Assembly (NCBI GenBank): GCA_034670065.1
Contig: JAXMOG010000010.1
Span: 8,104 to 72,103 of the forward strand
Origin: Mesobacterium_A sp034670065
GTDB lineage: Bacteria > Pseudomonadota > Alphaproteobacteria > Rhodobacterales > Rhodobacteraceae
Length of the DNA: 64,000 bases
Direction of reading: 5' to 3'
Shown here: piece by piece, positions 51,792 to 61,148 of the stretch
Layout: each line of letters opens with the position of its first letter
Numbering within the stretch: the stretch's first letter is position 1
Notes under the pieces: model-generated
Database searches by the model: none
What the model saw: only the letters and a program-made list of their open reading frames with translations
What the model was told of the DNA's origin: nothing
Translations under genes and position numbers: made by a program

Positions 51792-53057
51792 TCAGGCGCG
51801 CACGGTTCCGTCACCTTCGACGATATATTTGAAGCTGGTCAGCTGAGCCGCGCCCACCGGGCCACGCGCATGCATCTTGCCGGTGGCGATACCAATCTCG
51901 GCCCCCATGCCAAATTCGCCGCCATCCGCAAACTGGGTGCTGGCGTTTCGCATCAGGATCGCGCTGTCCAAACGTTGGAAGAACAAGGCCGCGGCCGCAT
52001 CATCCTCTGTCAGAATGCAGTCCGTGTGGCTGGAGCTGAATTTGCGGATATGGGCAATCGCGGCATCGATATCATCCACCACACGTGCGGCGATGATACT
52101 ATCCAGATATTCCTTGCCCCAATCGTCTTCGGTCGCCTCTGACGTGCCATCAATGGCCGATAGGGTTGCATCCGTGCGCACTTCTACCCCAGCATCCAGC
52201 AGCGCTTTGACCAGCCCCTGACCAATGGTGTCCACAACGTCGCGGTGGATCAGCAGACATTCCGCCGCCCCACAAATACCGGTCCGGCGGGTCTTGGCGT
52301 TCATCACAACCTTCAGCGCCTTTACCGGGTCGGCATCCTTGTCGACATAGATATGCACAATACCTTCCAGATGGGCAAAAACCGGCACGCGTGCCTCACG
52401 CTGTACCAGCCCGACCAAACCTTTGCCGCCACGGGGCACGATGACATCAATGTAATCTGTCATCGTCAGCATTTCCGACACGGCCGCACGATCGCGGGTT
52501 GGAACCAGTTGAATTGCGTCTTCAGGCAGCCCCGCTGCGCGCAACCCCTGCACCAGACAGGCGTGAATCGCACTTGAGGAATGGAAGCTTTCCGACCCGC
52601 CACGCAAGATCACCGCATTGCCCGCTTTCAGGCACAGCGCCCCGGCATCGGCGGTGACATTTGGACGGCTTTCATAGATAACACCGATCACCCCAAGTGG
52701 CGTGCGCACACGTTTGATGTGCAGGCCGGTAGGACGATCCCATTCTTCCATCACCTGACCAACAGGATCCTCTTGCCCTGCAACGGCGCGCAGGCCATCG
52801 ACAATGCCCTGAATGCGCGCTTCGTCCAGCTTCAGCCGGTCCATCATCGCGGGGGACAGTCCCTTGTCACGACCAAAGACCATGTCTTTTTCGTTGGCTT
52901 TGATGATTTCTGCGCGTTCTGCCCAAACCGCATCCGCCGCTGCTTCCAACGCGGCCTGCTTAACCGGAGCTGGGGCAAAGGCCAGCTCTGCCGCTGCCGC
53001 TTTTGCACGGGCGCCAATATCGGTCATGAGGGCGGGAATATCAGTCAGGTCTTTCAT
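51792..53057 (-). CDS. proA: glutamate-5-semialdehyde dehydrogenase (gamma-glutamyl phosphate reductase)
   Basis: 421 residues of ALDH-fold enzyme, second step in proline synthesis. It has GVIGVIYESRPNVTADAGAL, ILRGGSESFHSSSAI, the catalytic Cys in TRRTGICGAAECLLIHRD, and NASTQFADGGEFGMGAEIGI. It follows proB by 60 bases on the same strand. It ends exactly at the chpT stop boundary, converging tightly. Confidence 0.96.
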   Translation of the reverse strand: MKDLTDIPALMTDIGARAKAAAAELAFAPAPVKQAALEAAADAVWAERAEIIKANEKDMVFGRDKGLSPAMMDRLKLDEARIQGIVDGLRAVAGQEDPVGQVMEEWDRPTGLHIKRVRTPLGVIGVIYESRPNVTADAGALCLKAGNAVILRGGSESFHSSSAIHACLVQGLRAAGLPEDAIQLVPTRDRAAVSEMLTMTDYIDVIVPRGGKGLVGLVQREARVPVFAHLEGIVHIYVDKDADPVKALKVVMNAKTRRTGICGAAECLLIHRDVVDTIGQGLVKALLDAGVEVRTDATLSAIDGTSEATEDDWGKEYLDSIIAARVVDDIDAAIAHIRKFSSSHTDCILTEDDAAAALFFQRLDSAILMRNASTQFADGGEFGMGAEIGIATGKMHARGPVGAAQLTSFKYIVEGDGTVRA

Positions 53058-53117
53058 CGGTGTCGCCTTTGACAGTCGTTGAGTGGTTGAATTGAAGTAA
53101 GGACGCAGAAGTTGCGG

Positions 53118-54224
53118 TTACAAGGCCATATCGTCGCGATGTATTAACACAGCACGCCCCGGATAGCCCAGAAGTTCCTCAATATCACCCGAACGGTGGC
53201 CACGGATGATACGGGCTTCTTGCGCGGTATAGCGCGTCAAACCATGGCCCATATCGCGACCATCGATTGAACGGATCATCACCGGATCGCCACGCCCGAA
53301 ATCTCCGGCAACATCGGTGATCCCAGCCGGCAGCAAGGATTTGCCCTGCCCCAAGGCCCGCGCTGCGCCAACATCCACGGTGATCGTACCGCGTGGCTTC
53401 ATGCTGGCGATCCAACGTTTGCGGGCAACATGTGGCTCAATATCAGGGGTGAACCACGTGACATTGGCTCCGTCGTCCAAAGCGCTGAGCGGGTTCATGA
53501 CCGCGCCCTGCGTGATCGCCATAGCGCAACCTGCCGCAGTGGCCATGCGGGCCGCCAGCAGTTTGGTTTTCATTCCGCCCTTGGACAGCCCCGAACCGGC
53601 ATCACCTGCCATGGCCTCAATCTCGGGCGTGATTTTGTGGATCACGTCATAGCGGCGTGCCTCGGAATCCGTTGTCGGATTGCCGCTGTAGAAGCCATCA
53701 ACATCCGACAACAAGATCAGCTGATCAGCGCCAACCGTCACAGCAACCTGTGCGGCCAGCCTGTCATTGTCGCCATAGCGGATTTCATCAGTGGCCACGG
53801 TGTCATTCTCGTTCACAATCGGAACGGCACCAAACCCAACCAGCGCTTCCAACGTGGCACGGGTGTTCAGATAGCGGCGGCGGTCCGCGCTGTCTTCCAG
53901 CGTGACCAACACCTGCGCTGTGGTGATCGCGTGCTTGGCCAGCGCCTCTTCATAGGCGCGTGCCAAACGGATTTGTCCAACGGCCGCAGCGGCTTGGCTT
54001 TGCTCCAACGGCAATGTCGTGGGGGGCAGTTTCAGAACACCGCGCCCCAACGCAATAGACCCAGAGGACACCAGGATCACGTTCGTGCCAGCATTGTGCA
54101 ACCGGGCCACATCGTCGGCCAGTGATTGCAGCCAATCAGCCCGCAACGCGCCGCTGTCCCGGTCAACCAAAAGCGCCGAGCCGATTTTGACAACCAGCCG
54201 TTTTGCCGAGGTCAGGGTTGCCAT
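53118..54224 (-). CDS. proB: glutamate 5-kinase
   Basis: 368 residues. The amino-acid kinase domain (about 1-260) has KRLVVKIGSALLV, VSSGSIALGRGVL, PIVNENDTVATDEIRYGDND and LLSDVDGFY. A C-terminal PUA domain (about residues 275-360) follows with GTITVDVGAARALGQGKSL. It phosphorylates glutamate as the proline-feedback-inhibited first step. It overlaps the end of obgE by 13 bases, so translation is coupled. Confidence 0.96.
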   Translation of the reverse strand: MATLTSAKRLVVKIGSALLVDRDSGALRADWLQSLADDVARLHNAGTNVILVSSGSIALGRGVLKLPPTTLPLEQSQAAAAVGQIRLARAYEEALAKHAITTAQVLVTLEDSADRRRYLNTRATLEALVGFGAVPIVNENDTVATDEIRYGDNDRLAAQVAVTVGADQLILLSDVDGFYSGNPTTDSEARRYDVIHKITPEIEAMAGDAGSGLSKGGMKTKLLAARMATAAGCAMAITQGAVMNPLSALDDGANVTWFTPDIEPHVARKRWIASMKPRGTITVDVGAARALGQGKSLLPAGITDVAGDFGRGDPVMIRSIDGRDMGHGLTRYTAQEARIIRGHRSGDIEELLGYPGRAVLIHRDDMAL

Positions 54225-55246
54225 GGCCCGTCATCCTCTGATGTGGCTGCGGCGGCCCGCTGATCTTCAATCTCGCTTCGAATGGCGCGCAATACGTGTT
54301 GCACCCCTTCGCCAGAAGCACCGGACATTAGAAACACACGGCAATCTGCGGCTTTTTGCAGCTCGTCGCGCAGAAAGATACGTTCTTCCTCATCCAATGC
54401 GTCGATCTTGTTCAGAACAACGATACGGGGCTTGCCCGCCAAACCCGCGCCATAGGCCGAGATTTCTTCGACAATTGTTTGATAATCTTCCAGCAAGCTG
54501 CCCGAGGTGCCATCCACCAAATGCAACAGCACAGAACACCGTTCAACGTGGCCCAAAAACAGATCGCCCAGTCCACGCCCTTCATGCGCGCCTTCGATCA
54601 GGCCCGGAATATCAGCAACAACGAATTCTTTGCCATCGACACCAACAACCCCCAGGTTGGGGCGCAAAGTGGTGAACGGATAATCGGCAATCTTAGGCCG
54701 GGCATTCGATGTGGCCGCCAAAAAGGTGGACTTACCCGCATTGGGCAGACCCAGCAGCCCGACATCAGCGATCAGCTTCAACCGCAGCCACAAGCTGCGC
54801 TCTACTCCGGCCTGACCGGGATTGGCCCGTCGTGGGGCTTGGTTGGTCGACGATTTGAAGTGCAGGTTGCCAAAACCGCCGTTGCCGCCCTTGGCCAGCA
54901 ATATGCGTTGCCCCAGCTCTGCCAGGTCGGCCACAACTGTTTCTTGATCTTCTTCCAGAATCTCTGTGCCCACGGGCACGCGCAGTACAATGTCGACACC
55001 ATCAGCGCCGGTGCGCTGTCGGCCCATGCCGGGGCGGCCATTGTCTGCGAACCAGTGCTGCTGATAGCGGAAATCAATCAGCGTGTTCAGCCCATCAACG
55101 GCCTCGACCCACACATTGCCACCATGACCGCCATCGCCGCCATCCGGGCCACCGTATTCGATATACTTTTCGCGGCGGAAGCTGATGCACCCGTTCCCGC
55201 CGCTGCCAGAGCGGAGATGGACCTTACAAAGATCGAGGAATTTCAT
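54212..55246 (-). CDS. obgE: GTPase Obg
   Basis: 344 residues. The N-terminal Obg fold is Gly-rich (SGSGGNGCISFRREKYIEYG, GPDGGDGGHGGNVWV). The G-domain has G1 GLPNAGKST, switch G3 DIPGLIEGA and G4 NKIDAL, with SGASGEGV as G5. The protein acts in 50S ribosome assembly and stress control. The C-terminal Ala/Asp tail is short. It belongs to a gene order of rplU-rpmA, acetyltransferase, obgE, proB, proA that is conserved in many alphaproteobacteria. Confidence 0.96.
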   Translation of the reverse strand: MKFLDLCKVHLRSGSGGNGCISFRREKYIEYGGPDGGDGGHGGNVWVEAVDGLNTLIDFRYQQHWFADNGRPGMGRQRTGADGVDIVLRVPVGTEILEEDQETVVADLAELGQRILLAKGGNGGFGNLHFKSSTNQAPRRANPGQAGVERSLWLRLKLIADVGLLGLPNAGKSTFLAATSNARPKIADYPFTTLRPNLGVVGVDGKEFVVADIPGLIEGAHEGRGLGDLFLGHVERCSVLLHLVDGTSGSLLEDYQTIVEEISAYGAGLAGKPRIVVLNKIDALDEEERIFLRDELQKAADCRVFLMSGASGEGVQHVLRAIRSEIEDQRAAAATSEDDGPWQP

Positions 55247-55379
55247 GTCAGTGCCGCCCGTTTCAAATGATGCGCGGTCTAGCCCGTTTGACCACGCACG
55301 ACAAGGGACAGGCGCGTCGCCTGCCCCGTGAGTTTGGTGAATTCTCTATGCTCGACGGGTCGTCAAACCCAAAAGCTGG

Positions 55380-55928
55380 TTACAGCTTGTTTACGTATGT
55401 CCAAGTTTGGACCTTGCTATCACGCGCAACGCAGAACGCTTCGGCATCGCCAATGTATTCAAACCCACAGTTGGTCAACACACGAGCCGACGCCGGGTTA
55501 TCCTGAAACACACTGGCAAACATCGTGGCGCTGCCCAATGGGTTGGCGTCAACCAAGGCCCGTACTGCATCAGATGCAACACCGGTGTTGCTGAACGGCG
55601 GAGCCACCCAATACGACACCTCGCATTGATTGCGATCCATGCATTCCAGCGAAATCGCCCCCATCAATTCAGGGCCGCCCATTTTGGTGCTGTCCATTAC
55701 CCACACTTTTTCGGCCGAATCCGGCGAAAGAACGCGTGCAACAAACGCTTCCACCATGCCTGGCGGCAGGGGATGGGGAATTGACACGGTCATACGCGCC
55801 AACCGTTCGTCAGAGCCGTAATGTTCGATCATGCCCATGTCGGACTGACGCAAAGGGCGCAGATCAAACCGTTCCGTCTCTATGACAGGCTGTGTTGGTA
55901 ACGTGACAACACTTGTATCAAGGCTCAT
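55380..55928 (-). CDS. GNAT-family N-acetyltransferase (RimJ/RimL-like)
   Basis: 182 residues. The GNAT core starts ETERFDLRPLRQSDMGMIEHY and includes VSYWVAPPFSNTGVASDAVRAL, then FASVFQDNPASARVLTNCGF, which carry the acetyl-CoA and acceptor motifs of the RimJ/L group. The substrate is unknown; ribosomal-protein acetylation is possible given its place between rpmA and obgE. It is separated from rpmA by a terminator and from obgE by 133 bases. Confidence 0.88.
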   Translation of the reverse strand: MSLDTSVVTLPTQPVIETERFDLRPLRQSDMGMIEHYGSDERLARMTVSIPHPLPPGMVEAFVARVLSPDSAEKVWVMDSTKMGGPELMGAISLECMDRNQCEVSYWVAPPFSNTGVASDAVRALVDANPLGSATMFASVFQDNPASARVLTNCGFEYIGDAEAFCVARDSKVQTWTYVNKL

Positions 55929-56086
55929 GTGCGTTTCCTCCGTTGCACATCGCTTGCTGAAAACGATTTTCGCATTATTCAGAACCGACCTGGTATTTCT
56001 TTGCGGGAAATCAAGATTTTAACACCAAGTCTTTACCGCTAATGGATCGACGTGACCGTCGCGTGACGAAAACCGGGCAGTTCCAC

Positions 56087-56128
56087 GAAAAAAGAATCGG
56101 GGGACCGGTTTGCACCGATCCCCCGATT
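56087..56128 (-). terminator. rho-independent terminator after rpmA
   Basis: On the minus strand a long stem, AATCGGGGGA/TCCCCCGATT extended by CGGT pairs (56095-56128), is followed by CTTTTTTCG. It lies 26 bases beyond rpmA. Confidence 0.85.
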
Positions 56129-56153
56129 TGTCATCTCAAACCTTAAGGTCGGT

Positions 56154-56423
56154 TTACTCGGCGGCCTCCACCGCTGGGAGAACCGAAATAAAGGTGCGGC
56201 CTTTCAGGCCTTTATGGAACGTCACAGCGCCAGGAACGGTTGCAAAGATTGTGTGATCTTTGCCCATGCCAACGCCTTCACCCGGCCACCACTTGGTGCC
56301 GCGCTGACGCACGATGATGTTGCCTGGGATCGCGGCCTGACCGCCATACAGCTTTACGCCAAGACGGCGACCAGCAGAGTCGCGACCGTTGCGGGATGAA
56401 CCACCAGCTTTTTTGTGTGCCAT
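56154..56423 (-). CDS. rpmA: 50S ribosomal protein L27
   Basis: 89 residues. The conserved N-terminal tail AHKKAGGSSRNGRDSAGRRL reaches the peptidyl-transferase centre. GGQAAIPGNIIVRQRGTKW and VGMGKDHTIFA complete the family pattern. No cleavable N-terminal extension is present. It lies 6 bases after rplU, as a co-transcribed pair, and ends at a strong terminator. Confidence 0.97.
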   Translation of the reverse strand: MAHKKAGGSSRNGRDSAGRRLGVKLYGGQAAIPGNIIVRQRGTKWWPGEGVGMGKDHTIFATVPGAVTFHKGLKGRTFISVLPAVEAAE

Positions 56424-56429
56424 GGGGTC

Positions 56430-57143
56430 TTACTCCTGTTCAGCGGCAAACTTGGAAGCTTGCTCAATCCAGTTGTCACGTTCGATACGGCCTTTGAACG
56501 ACAGTTGGTCATCCATATAGGCAATCTCGTCCGCATTCCATGCTGCGACTTGGTCGAAGTGGAAAACACCGTTTTCGTGCAGCAGGCCTTCCAGCTTGGG
56601 GCCAACGCCAGAGATCTTTTTCAGATCGTCAGCTTTGCCACCGCGGGCTTCGCTCAGCAGGTTGGCAGGCTTGGTGCCGGCGCTTTCTGCAACAGCTTCG
56701 GCCTTAGGCGCTGCAGCTTTCGCTTTCGGCGCTGCGGCTTTCTTCTCGGCCTTAGGTGCAGCCGCTGCAACGGCAACAGCCGAAACAGACCCTGCGCCAA
56801 TCGCCGCTTTCACACCAGTTTTGTCACCACCAGCGGACAGGATATCTGTCACGCGCAGCAATGTCAGCTGCTGACGGTGGCCCTTGGTGCGCTTGGAGCT
56901 GTGCTTCCGGCGACGCTTGACGAAGTTGATGACCTTGTCACCCTTCACCTGGTCGATCACTTCAGCTTGAACAGCCGCGCCATCAACCGTTGGTGCGCCA
57001 ACAACAACGCTGTCGCCGCCCAACATCAGAATTTCATTGAACTGTACGGTTTCACCCGCATCAGCGGCCAGCTTTTCCACTCGCAGCGTATCGCCGGACT
57101 GTACTTTGTACTGCTTGCCACCGGTTTTCATAACCGCAAACAT
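56430..57143 (-). CDS. rplU: 50S ribosomal protein L21 with C-terminal HhH extension
   Basis: 237 residues from ATG 57143. The L21 core (about residues 1-103) begins FAVMKTGGKQYKVQSGDTL and ends with KRRRKHSSKRTKGHRQQLT. A 70-residue Ala/Lys/Pro linker follows (APKAEKKAAAPKAKAAAPKA). The final 60 residues form a domain with LKKISGVGPKLEGLLHENGV, FHFDQVAAWNADEIAYMDDQ, resembling a helix-hairpin-helix module. Typical L21 is near 100 residues, so the protein is more than twice the usual size. The upstream frame to 57224 lacks ribosomal sequence. Confidence 0.93.
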   Translation of the reverse strand: MFAVMKTGGKQYKVQSGDTLRVEKLAADAGETVQFNEILMLGGDSVVVGAPTVDGAAVQAEVIDQVKGDKVINFVKRRRKHSSKRTKGHRQQLTLLRVTDILSAGGDKTGVKAAIGAGSVSAVAVAAAAPKAEKKAAAPKAKAAAPKAEAVAESAGTKPANLLSEARGGKADDLKKISGVGPKLEGLLHENGVFHFDQVAAWNADEIAYMDDQLSFKGRIERDNWIEQASKFAAEQE

Positions 57144-57312
57144 TTGCGTCTTCCTTGTCTGGTTCCGCGTTCTGTGGCCCCGGTTTCCCGGTGTTGTGGC
57201 AAAGCCGCCTCGAACTGCGCTCATTCATATAACGAAAAAGGCGGGGCCAAAGCCCCGTCCTTTCCGGTGGCGCGCTTATGTCGTGGCGCACCATATCTGT
57301 CAAGCGAAAGCT

Positions 57313-58122
57313 TTATAATTCCTGGGCCGACATACGTTGAGCAGCGGCCAATCCCAAGGCATAGGAAATATCATCATACATCTTGTTGAACCCAACAAAC
57401 AAAGCCCGGTTCAGCGCCCTGCCCGCATCAGAGGCATTCAGCGCCACATACTCGGCCATCAGATCATCGTCCAGCGGGCCATAGGCCAGCAACATGAACG
57501 CATACAGCCATTCGCGTGTGTCCTCGCGCGTTTCTTCTTCCTGCGACCAGACATCCTTCAAAATATCCTGCTCTGACATATCCAGCGCGCCACCATCCGC
57601 AAGCCCGGTATAGAACAGGGAATTGGCATTCATCGCGCCGGTGACATTGGCCTCGATCAGATCATTGGCCGCTTCAAAGTCATCCAACAACCCCAAGTCC
57701 TCGGGGCTTTCCTCCAGCGTATCGCGAAAAGCAGCCCGCGCCGCCTCTTCGACATCGGACTCCAGCAATGCTTCGCGCGCGCTGATCTCCATCTGAACCA
57801 CCTGCCGCCCGCCTTCGGACCCAAAGAAGTCCAGCAACGGGGTCAAATCCGTTCCTTCCAGCTCGGCCACCAAACCCGCGCGAACGGTGTCCTCCATCCG
57901 TTCTGTGTCATAGATACGCTCGATCAGATCGCGCCAGCCGGCATCTGGCGTCATCGACATCATCCCAGAAGCCAGATCATCGCCATAAGCCAGCCCTTCC
58001 AGATGCATCACCGCTATGATTTGCGGCGCCCCGATCGCCTCATACAGGTCATCCACCGGCGCGGCAGACACCGCGCTTGCCAAAGAGGCCGCGCAAAAGA
58101 AAGAGGCAAAACGGATCGACAT
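57313..58122 (-). CDS. DUF2059 exported protein
   Basis: 269 residues from ATG 58122. It has an N-terminal signal peptide (about residues 1-20, FASFFCAASLASAVSAAP) followed by helical DUF2059 domain sequence, such as MMSMTPDAGWRDLIERIYDT, FFGSEGGRQVVQMEISAREA and FYTGLADGGALDMSEQDIL. Function is unknown; the product is probably periplasmic. It is transcribed on the minus strand, opposite to the tRNA-Ser gene, and has no clear operon partner. Confidence 0.85.
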   Translation of the reverse strand: MSIRFASFFCAASLASAVSAAPVDDLYEAIGAPQIIAVMHLEGLAYGDDLASGMMSMTPDAGWRDLIERIYDTERMEDTVRAGLVAELEGTDLTPLLDFFGSEGGRQVVQMEISAREALLESDVEEAARAAFRDTLEESPEDLGLLDDFEAANDLIEANVTGAMNANSLFYTGLADGGALDMSEQDILKDVWSQEEETREDTREWLYAFMLLAYGPLDDDLMAEYVALNASDAGRALNRALFVGFNKMYDDISYALGLAAAQRMSAQEL

Positions 58123-58285
58123 AGCGGGCAACTCCAAAACTGTGCGTAATAGATCCTATGGACGCCTTGCGCATTTTCCAACCCGCAAGCCGCAAAATGC
58201 CCGTCAAATACGCGAAAACAATGGCTGCGAATTTACAGTTGCGCCCCGATACGGAACCCGATAAACGGCAGCTCCAGACCCCCGC

Positions 58286-58375
58286 GGAGAGGTGCCGGAG
58301 TGGTCGAACGGGGCGGTCTCGAAAACCGTTGTGGGTGCAAGCCCACCCAGGGTTCGAATCCCTGTCTCTCCGCCA
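58286..58375 (+). tRNA. tRNA-Ser (CGA)
   Basis: A 90-nt type II tRNA. The acceptor stem GGAGAGG pairs with TCTCTCC, discriminator G, and CCA is encoded. The anticodon stem-loop CGGTCTCGAAAACCG carries CGA. A long variable arm (GTGGGTGCAAGCCCAC) and T-loop GTTCGAATC follow. The integrase gene begins 40 bases downstream in the same direction. Confidence 0.96.
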
Positions 58376-58415
58376 CTTACTCCAAGCCATTGATAAGGCA
58401 GGAGAAATTGCTGCG

Positions 58416-59828
58416 ATGTCCATCAAGCCGTTGTCCATAATGGACCACAAAAAGAAGACGGATGACATGCAGTACTTGATACAACCGCGCAGCAAAGGCT
58501 GGGTATTCCGAATGGTGACCCCAGTCGAGCTAATCGGGAAGCCGAACCCTTGGACCGGGCGGCCCTTCGGCAAAGAGATCAAGAAAGGTTTGGGCACTCG
58601 CAACCTCGCAGAAGCTCGGAAGCGTCGAGACATCTTGCGTGGCCAAGTGCTTACGATGGCATTGGAAGAAACCGATGCAGGCAAGTTTGATTTTAAGAGT
58701 GCGCTAGAGTGGCGACAGCTGATTGCCGAAGATCAAAGTTCGGAGGCCGGTTTGTCGTTCATCCTCGAAGACAAGCTGGAGGCGGCATCCAAGCGAGGCG
58801 TGCCTGACGAACAGCTTCGCGCATTCAACCGAGTAGCGCTTGGAAAAGGCTATCCAATCTCCAAGGCCGTTCCACGCTATGTGGAAGAGCGCAAGCCAAA
58901 CAACGCACGCGGCTACAAGCCCTTGAAAAGTGCGACGGTCCGTGACTTGGAGACGGCGGTGAAACACCTGCGCGGCTTCCTCAAGGACGCAACAGGTATT
59001 GCCTGCCTAGAAGACGTCACGCCAGCGCAAGCACAGCGCTTCCGCGATGATTACCTTCCCAGTGTGACCTCCCCTCGCAGTCCAGATGGGATGTCTCACA
59101 AGACGGTTTCGAAGAACCTCACACTTCTGACCAAGCTTTGGGAGTGGGCGATTGAACGTCGAGTTACTTCCCACCGTTACCGGTCGCCTTGGGTCTTCCC
59201 AAAGTCAGTCGCCCGCGTGAAACGAACTGATGCGCCAACGCGTGGTGAATTTGAAGCGGCTCAGGTGGCAAAGCTGTTAGCTGGTGCGCCTCTCGGGTCA
59301 AGGGAAGGCGACATAATCCGTTTGGCGCTTGTAACTGGTTGTAGGGCTGAGGAACTCGCCTCATTGGACCTTGAGCAGTTCGCACCGGATGGATCATCGT
59401 TCCGCCTCTTTGACGGGAAGACCCGGAATGCCGCCCGCTTGGTGCCCATTCCCAAAGGCGCACAGGAGCTTGCTCAGGCGCGTCTAGCTGCTTTGGCTGG
59501 GCAGAAGCGTTTCTTCCCCGAATGGCCCGTCAGAGCCTCCTCTGGCAAGTCTGCGGCGGTCAACCAATGGTTCACTCGTTACCGGCGGAAAACACTTGGA
59601 AAAGAGACAGACGGAACACTTGCCATGCACTCGCTGCGGCACACGTGGAGGACGGTTGCCCGCCGTGCACGGGTTGCTGATGCTGACGTCCGCGACCTCG
59701 GAGGCTGGGCAGGTCAACGATCTTCCGACGCTGTTTATGACCACGGGCTGTTAGAGGAACAGTTGCGGGAAGCTCAGGAAGCGATTTGGGACGAGCTGGA
59801 TCGGGGCGGTTATCTTGAAGGGTTCTGA
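58416..59828 (+). CDS. tyrosine recombinase / phage-type integrase
   Basis: 470 residues from ATG 58416 (AGGAG 11 bases upstream). The N-terminal region has a core-binding SAM-like domain with TVRDLETAVKHLRGFLK near residue 170. The C-terminal catalytic domain has Arg in VTGCRAEELASL, HSLRHTWR with His-x-x-Arg, and Tyr in GWAGQRSSDAVYDHG. Adjacent to the 3' end of tRNA-Ser, it fits the classical tRNA-targeting integrase of genomic islands or prophages. A start at ATG 58440 is an alternative. Confidence 0.92.
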   Translation: MSIKPLSIMDHKKKTDDMQYLIQPRSKGWVFRMVTPVELIGKPNPWTGRPFGKEIKKGLGTRNLAEARKRRDILRGQVLTMALEETDAGKFDFKSALEWRQLIAEDQSSEAGLSFILEDKLEAASKRGVPDEQLRAFNRVALGKGYPISKAVPRYVEERKPNNARGYKPLKSATVRDLETAVKHLRGFLKDATGIACLEDVTPAQAQRFRDDYLPSVTSPRSPDGMSHKTVSKNLTLLTKLWEWAIERRVTSHRYRSPWVFPKSVARVKRTDAPTRGEFEAAQVAKLLAGAPLGSREGDIIRLALVTGCRAEELASLDLEQFAPDGSSFRLFDGKTRNAARLVPIPKGAQELAQARLAALAGQKRFFPEWPVRASSGKSAAVNQWFTRYRRKTLGKETDGTLAMHSLRHTWRTVARRARVADADVRDLGGWAGQRSSDAVYDHGLLEEQLREAQEAIWDELDRGGYLEGF

Positions 59829-60294
59829 CTTTGCCGCCGGTCTCTTCCCAAACGGGCTGCGCATTTGCCAACGTGTTCTAGTAGCGGGCATTTAGGTCAA
59901 GAGGGTCAAGTTCCCTGTCGTATTATGCTATGATCTGGTAAGTCCACGGTTGGCCAAGGCTCCGCCAATTCGCCTGCATCTCGTGCTACAGCGCCATGGA
60001 GTAGCACCACGAATACACGACCCGCCCTTGCTGCCACTCCGCTACAACGTAGCACTGGTGGCTTTCGCGTTTCCCGTTTCCAAAATTGGGAACAAACTCA
60101 GGCAAAGGGTCGACTTGGGCAAACTATATGCCACCATGGGCCCCCACCGCGACTTAAGCAGTTGCAGTAACCAACCAGCCCCAGTTCCAGTCACCGTTCA
60201 TATCGGAATGCCCTTGTGGAGTATTGTGTTGTCGCTTCATGCTGTAAACAAATAGATATGAAATGCATCGGTCTAATTTGCTATAAAGGCAGCT
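59829..60294. other. 466-bp stretch without a supported gene
   Basis: Between the integrase and resolvase genes. No ribosome-site-supported frame or recognisable protein was seen. A short tandem GGTCAAGAGGGTCAAG occurs near 59894. Composition is more AT-rich than the chromosome to the left. Confidence 0.5.
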
Positions 60295-60849
60295 TCACCC
60301 GGCGCTCAGCACTCTGTAAACACTCCGCTCTGAAACACCCAGAGTTGCGGCAATCTCCTTCCGGGTCCGCCCTTCGTTGCTCAAGCGGCGCATATCGTCA
60401 GCTTTGGCTCTCGCAGTTGGCTGTCGCCCCTTGTACTTCCCCTCAGCCTTCGCCTTAGCGATCCCTTCGCGCTGCCGTTCCAGCATGATCTCTCGCTCAA
60501 ACTGTGCAATGCCGCCGAGGACAGTCAGCATGAGCCGCCCTGTGGGGGTCCCTGTATCAAGGTTCAGGTTCAGCACGTGTAACGCCGCCCCTTTTCCCTC
60601 CAGCGTCTCCACGATCTCCAGCAAGTGGGCTGTGGACCTCGCCAGTCTGTCCAGCTTAGCAACGACCAGTGTGTCCCCATCCCGCACGTAGTCGAGTGCA
60701 GAGGCCAGCTCTAGTCGCTTCGTGGTGTCAACTGAGGACACCTGTTCAACAAACACCTTCTCACACCCTGCCCCGTCTAACTCGTGGCGCTGGGCGTCTA
60801 GTCCTGCCTTCTGGTCCAGCGTAGAGGTTCGCGCGTATCCTACCTTCAT
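60295..60849 (-). CDS. serine recombinase (resolvase/invertase family)
   Basis: 184 residues, complete. The catalytic domain has the nucleophile in GYARTSTLDQ (Ser near residue 9) and DTLVVAKLDRLARSTAHLLE with the conserved Arg residues. A helix E region IAQFEREIMLERQREGIAKAKAEGKYKGR links to a C-terminal HTH (TRKEIAATLGVSERSVYRVL). It would resolve or invert DNA between its own sites, or drive transposition. Its ATG overlaps the stop of the upstream frame. It is a mobile-element gene in the tRNA-Ser island. Confidence 0.93.
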   Translation of the reverse strand: MKVGYARTSTLDQKAGLDAQRHELDGAGCEKVFVEQVSSVDTTKRLELASALDYVRDGDTLVVAKLDRLARSTAHLLEIVETLEGKGAALHVLNLNLDTGTPTGRLMLTVLGGIAQFEREIMLERQREGIAKAKAEGKYKGRQPTARAKADDMRRLSNEGRTRKEIAATLGVSERSVYRVLSAG

Positions 60850-61148
60850 TCTGTCGGGTCCTTATGCCAATTGATTCTTAAACCTTGTGGCATACATACT
60901 GCCAAAACATCAACCCCACTTGTGTGGCATGCTTCAGGCGGCTTACCAAAGCCTGCCATTAGACCAAGCCCTGTGGCAGTGTTGGTGGTCGAGTTGACCT
61001 CACCCGGTACAACCCCCAGAGATGAAATCACCAGAGGCAATGCAGCCCTGCTTAGATGGCGTCCCCGTTGCTCCCACGCAGCAATGAAAGGACACTGCAT
61101 GCTTGCCTCCCTCCCCCTTGTCGGTTCTCTCCACATCTCCCGTCTCAC
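60846..61148 (-). CDS. uncertain small protein upstream of the resolvase
   Basis: A 100-codon frame whose TGA overlaps the resolvase ATG (ATGA), the only reason to consider it real. The product has no recognisable domain (GLGLMAGFGKPPEACHTSGV, then DVLAVCMPQGLRINWHKDPT). A frame on the opposite strand covers the same DNA and is equally unconvincing. It may be a remnant of a disrupted gene. Confidence 0.3.
   Translation of the reverse strand: MRREMWREPTRGREASMQCPFIAAWEQRGRHLSRAALPLVISSLGVVPGEVNSTTNTATGLGLMAGFGKPPEACHTSGVDVLAVCMPQGLRINWHKDPTE

Noticed and set aside
59950..60255. Plus-strand frame after the integrase
   Set aside because: No supported start, low-complexity start and no recognisable product.
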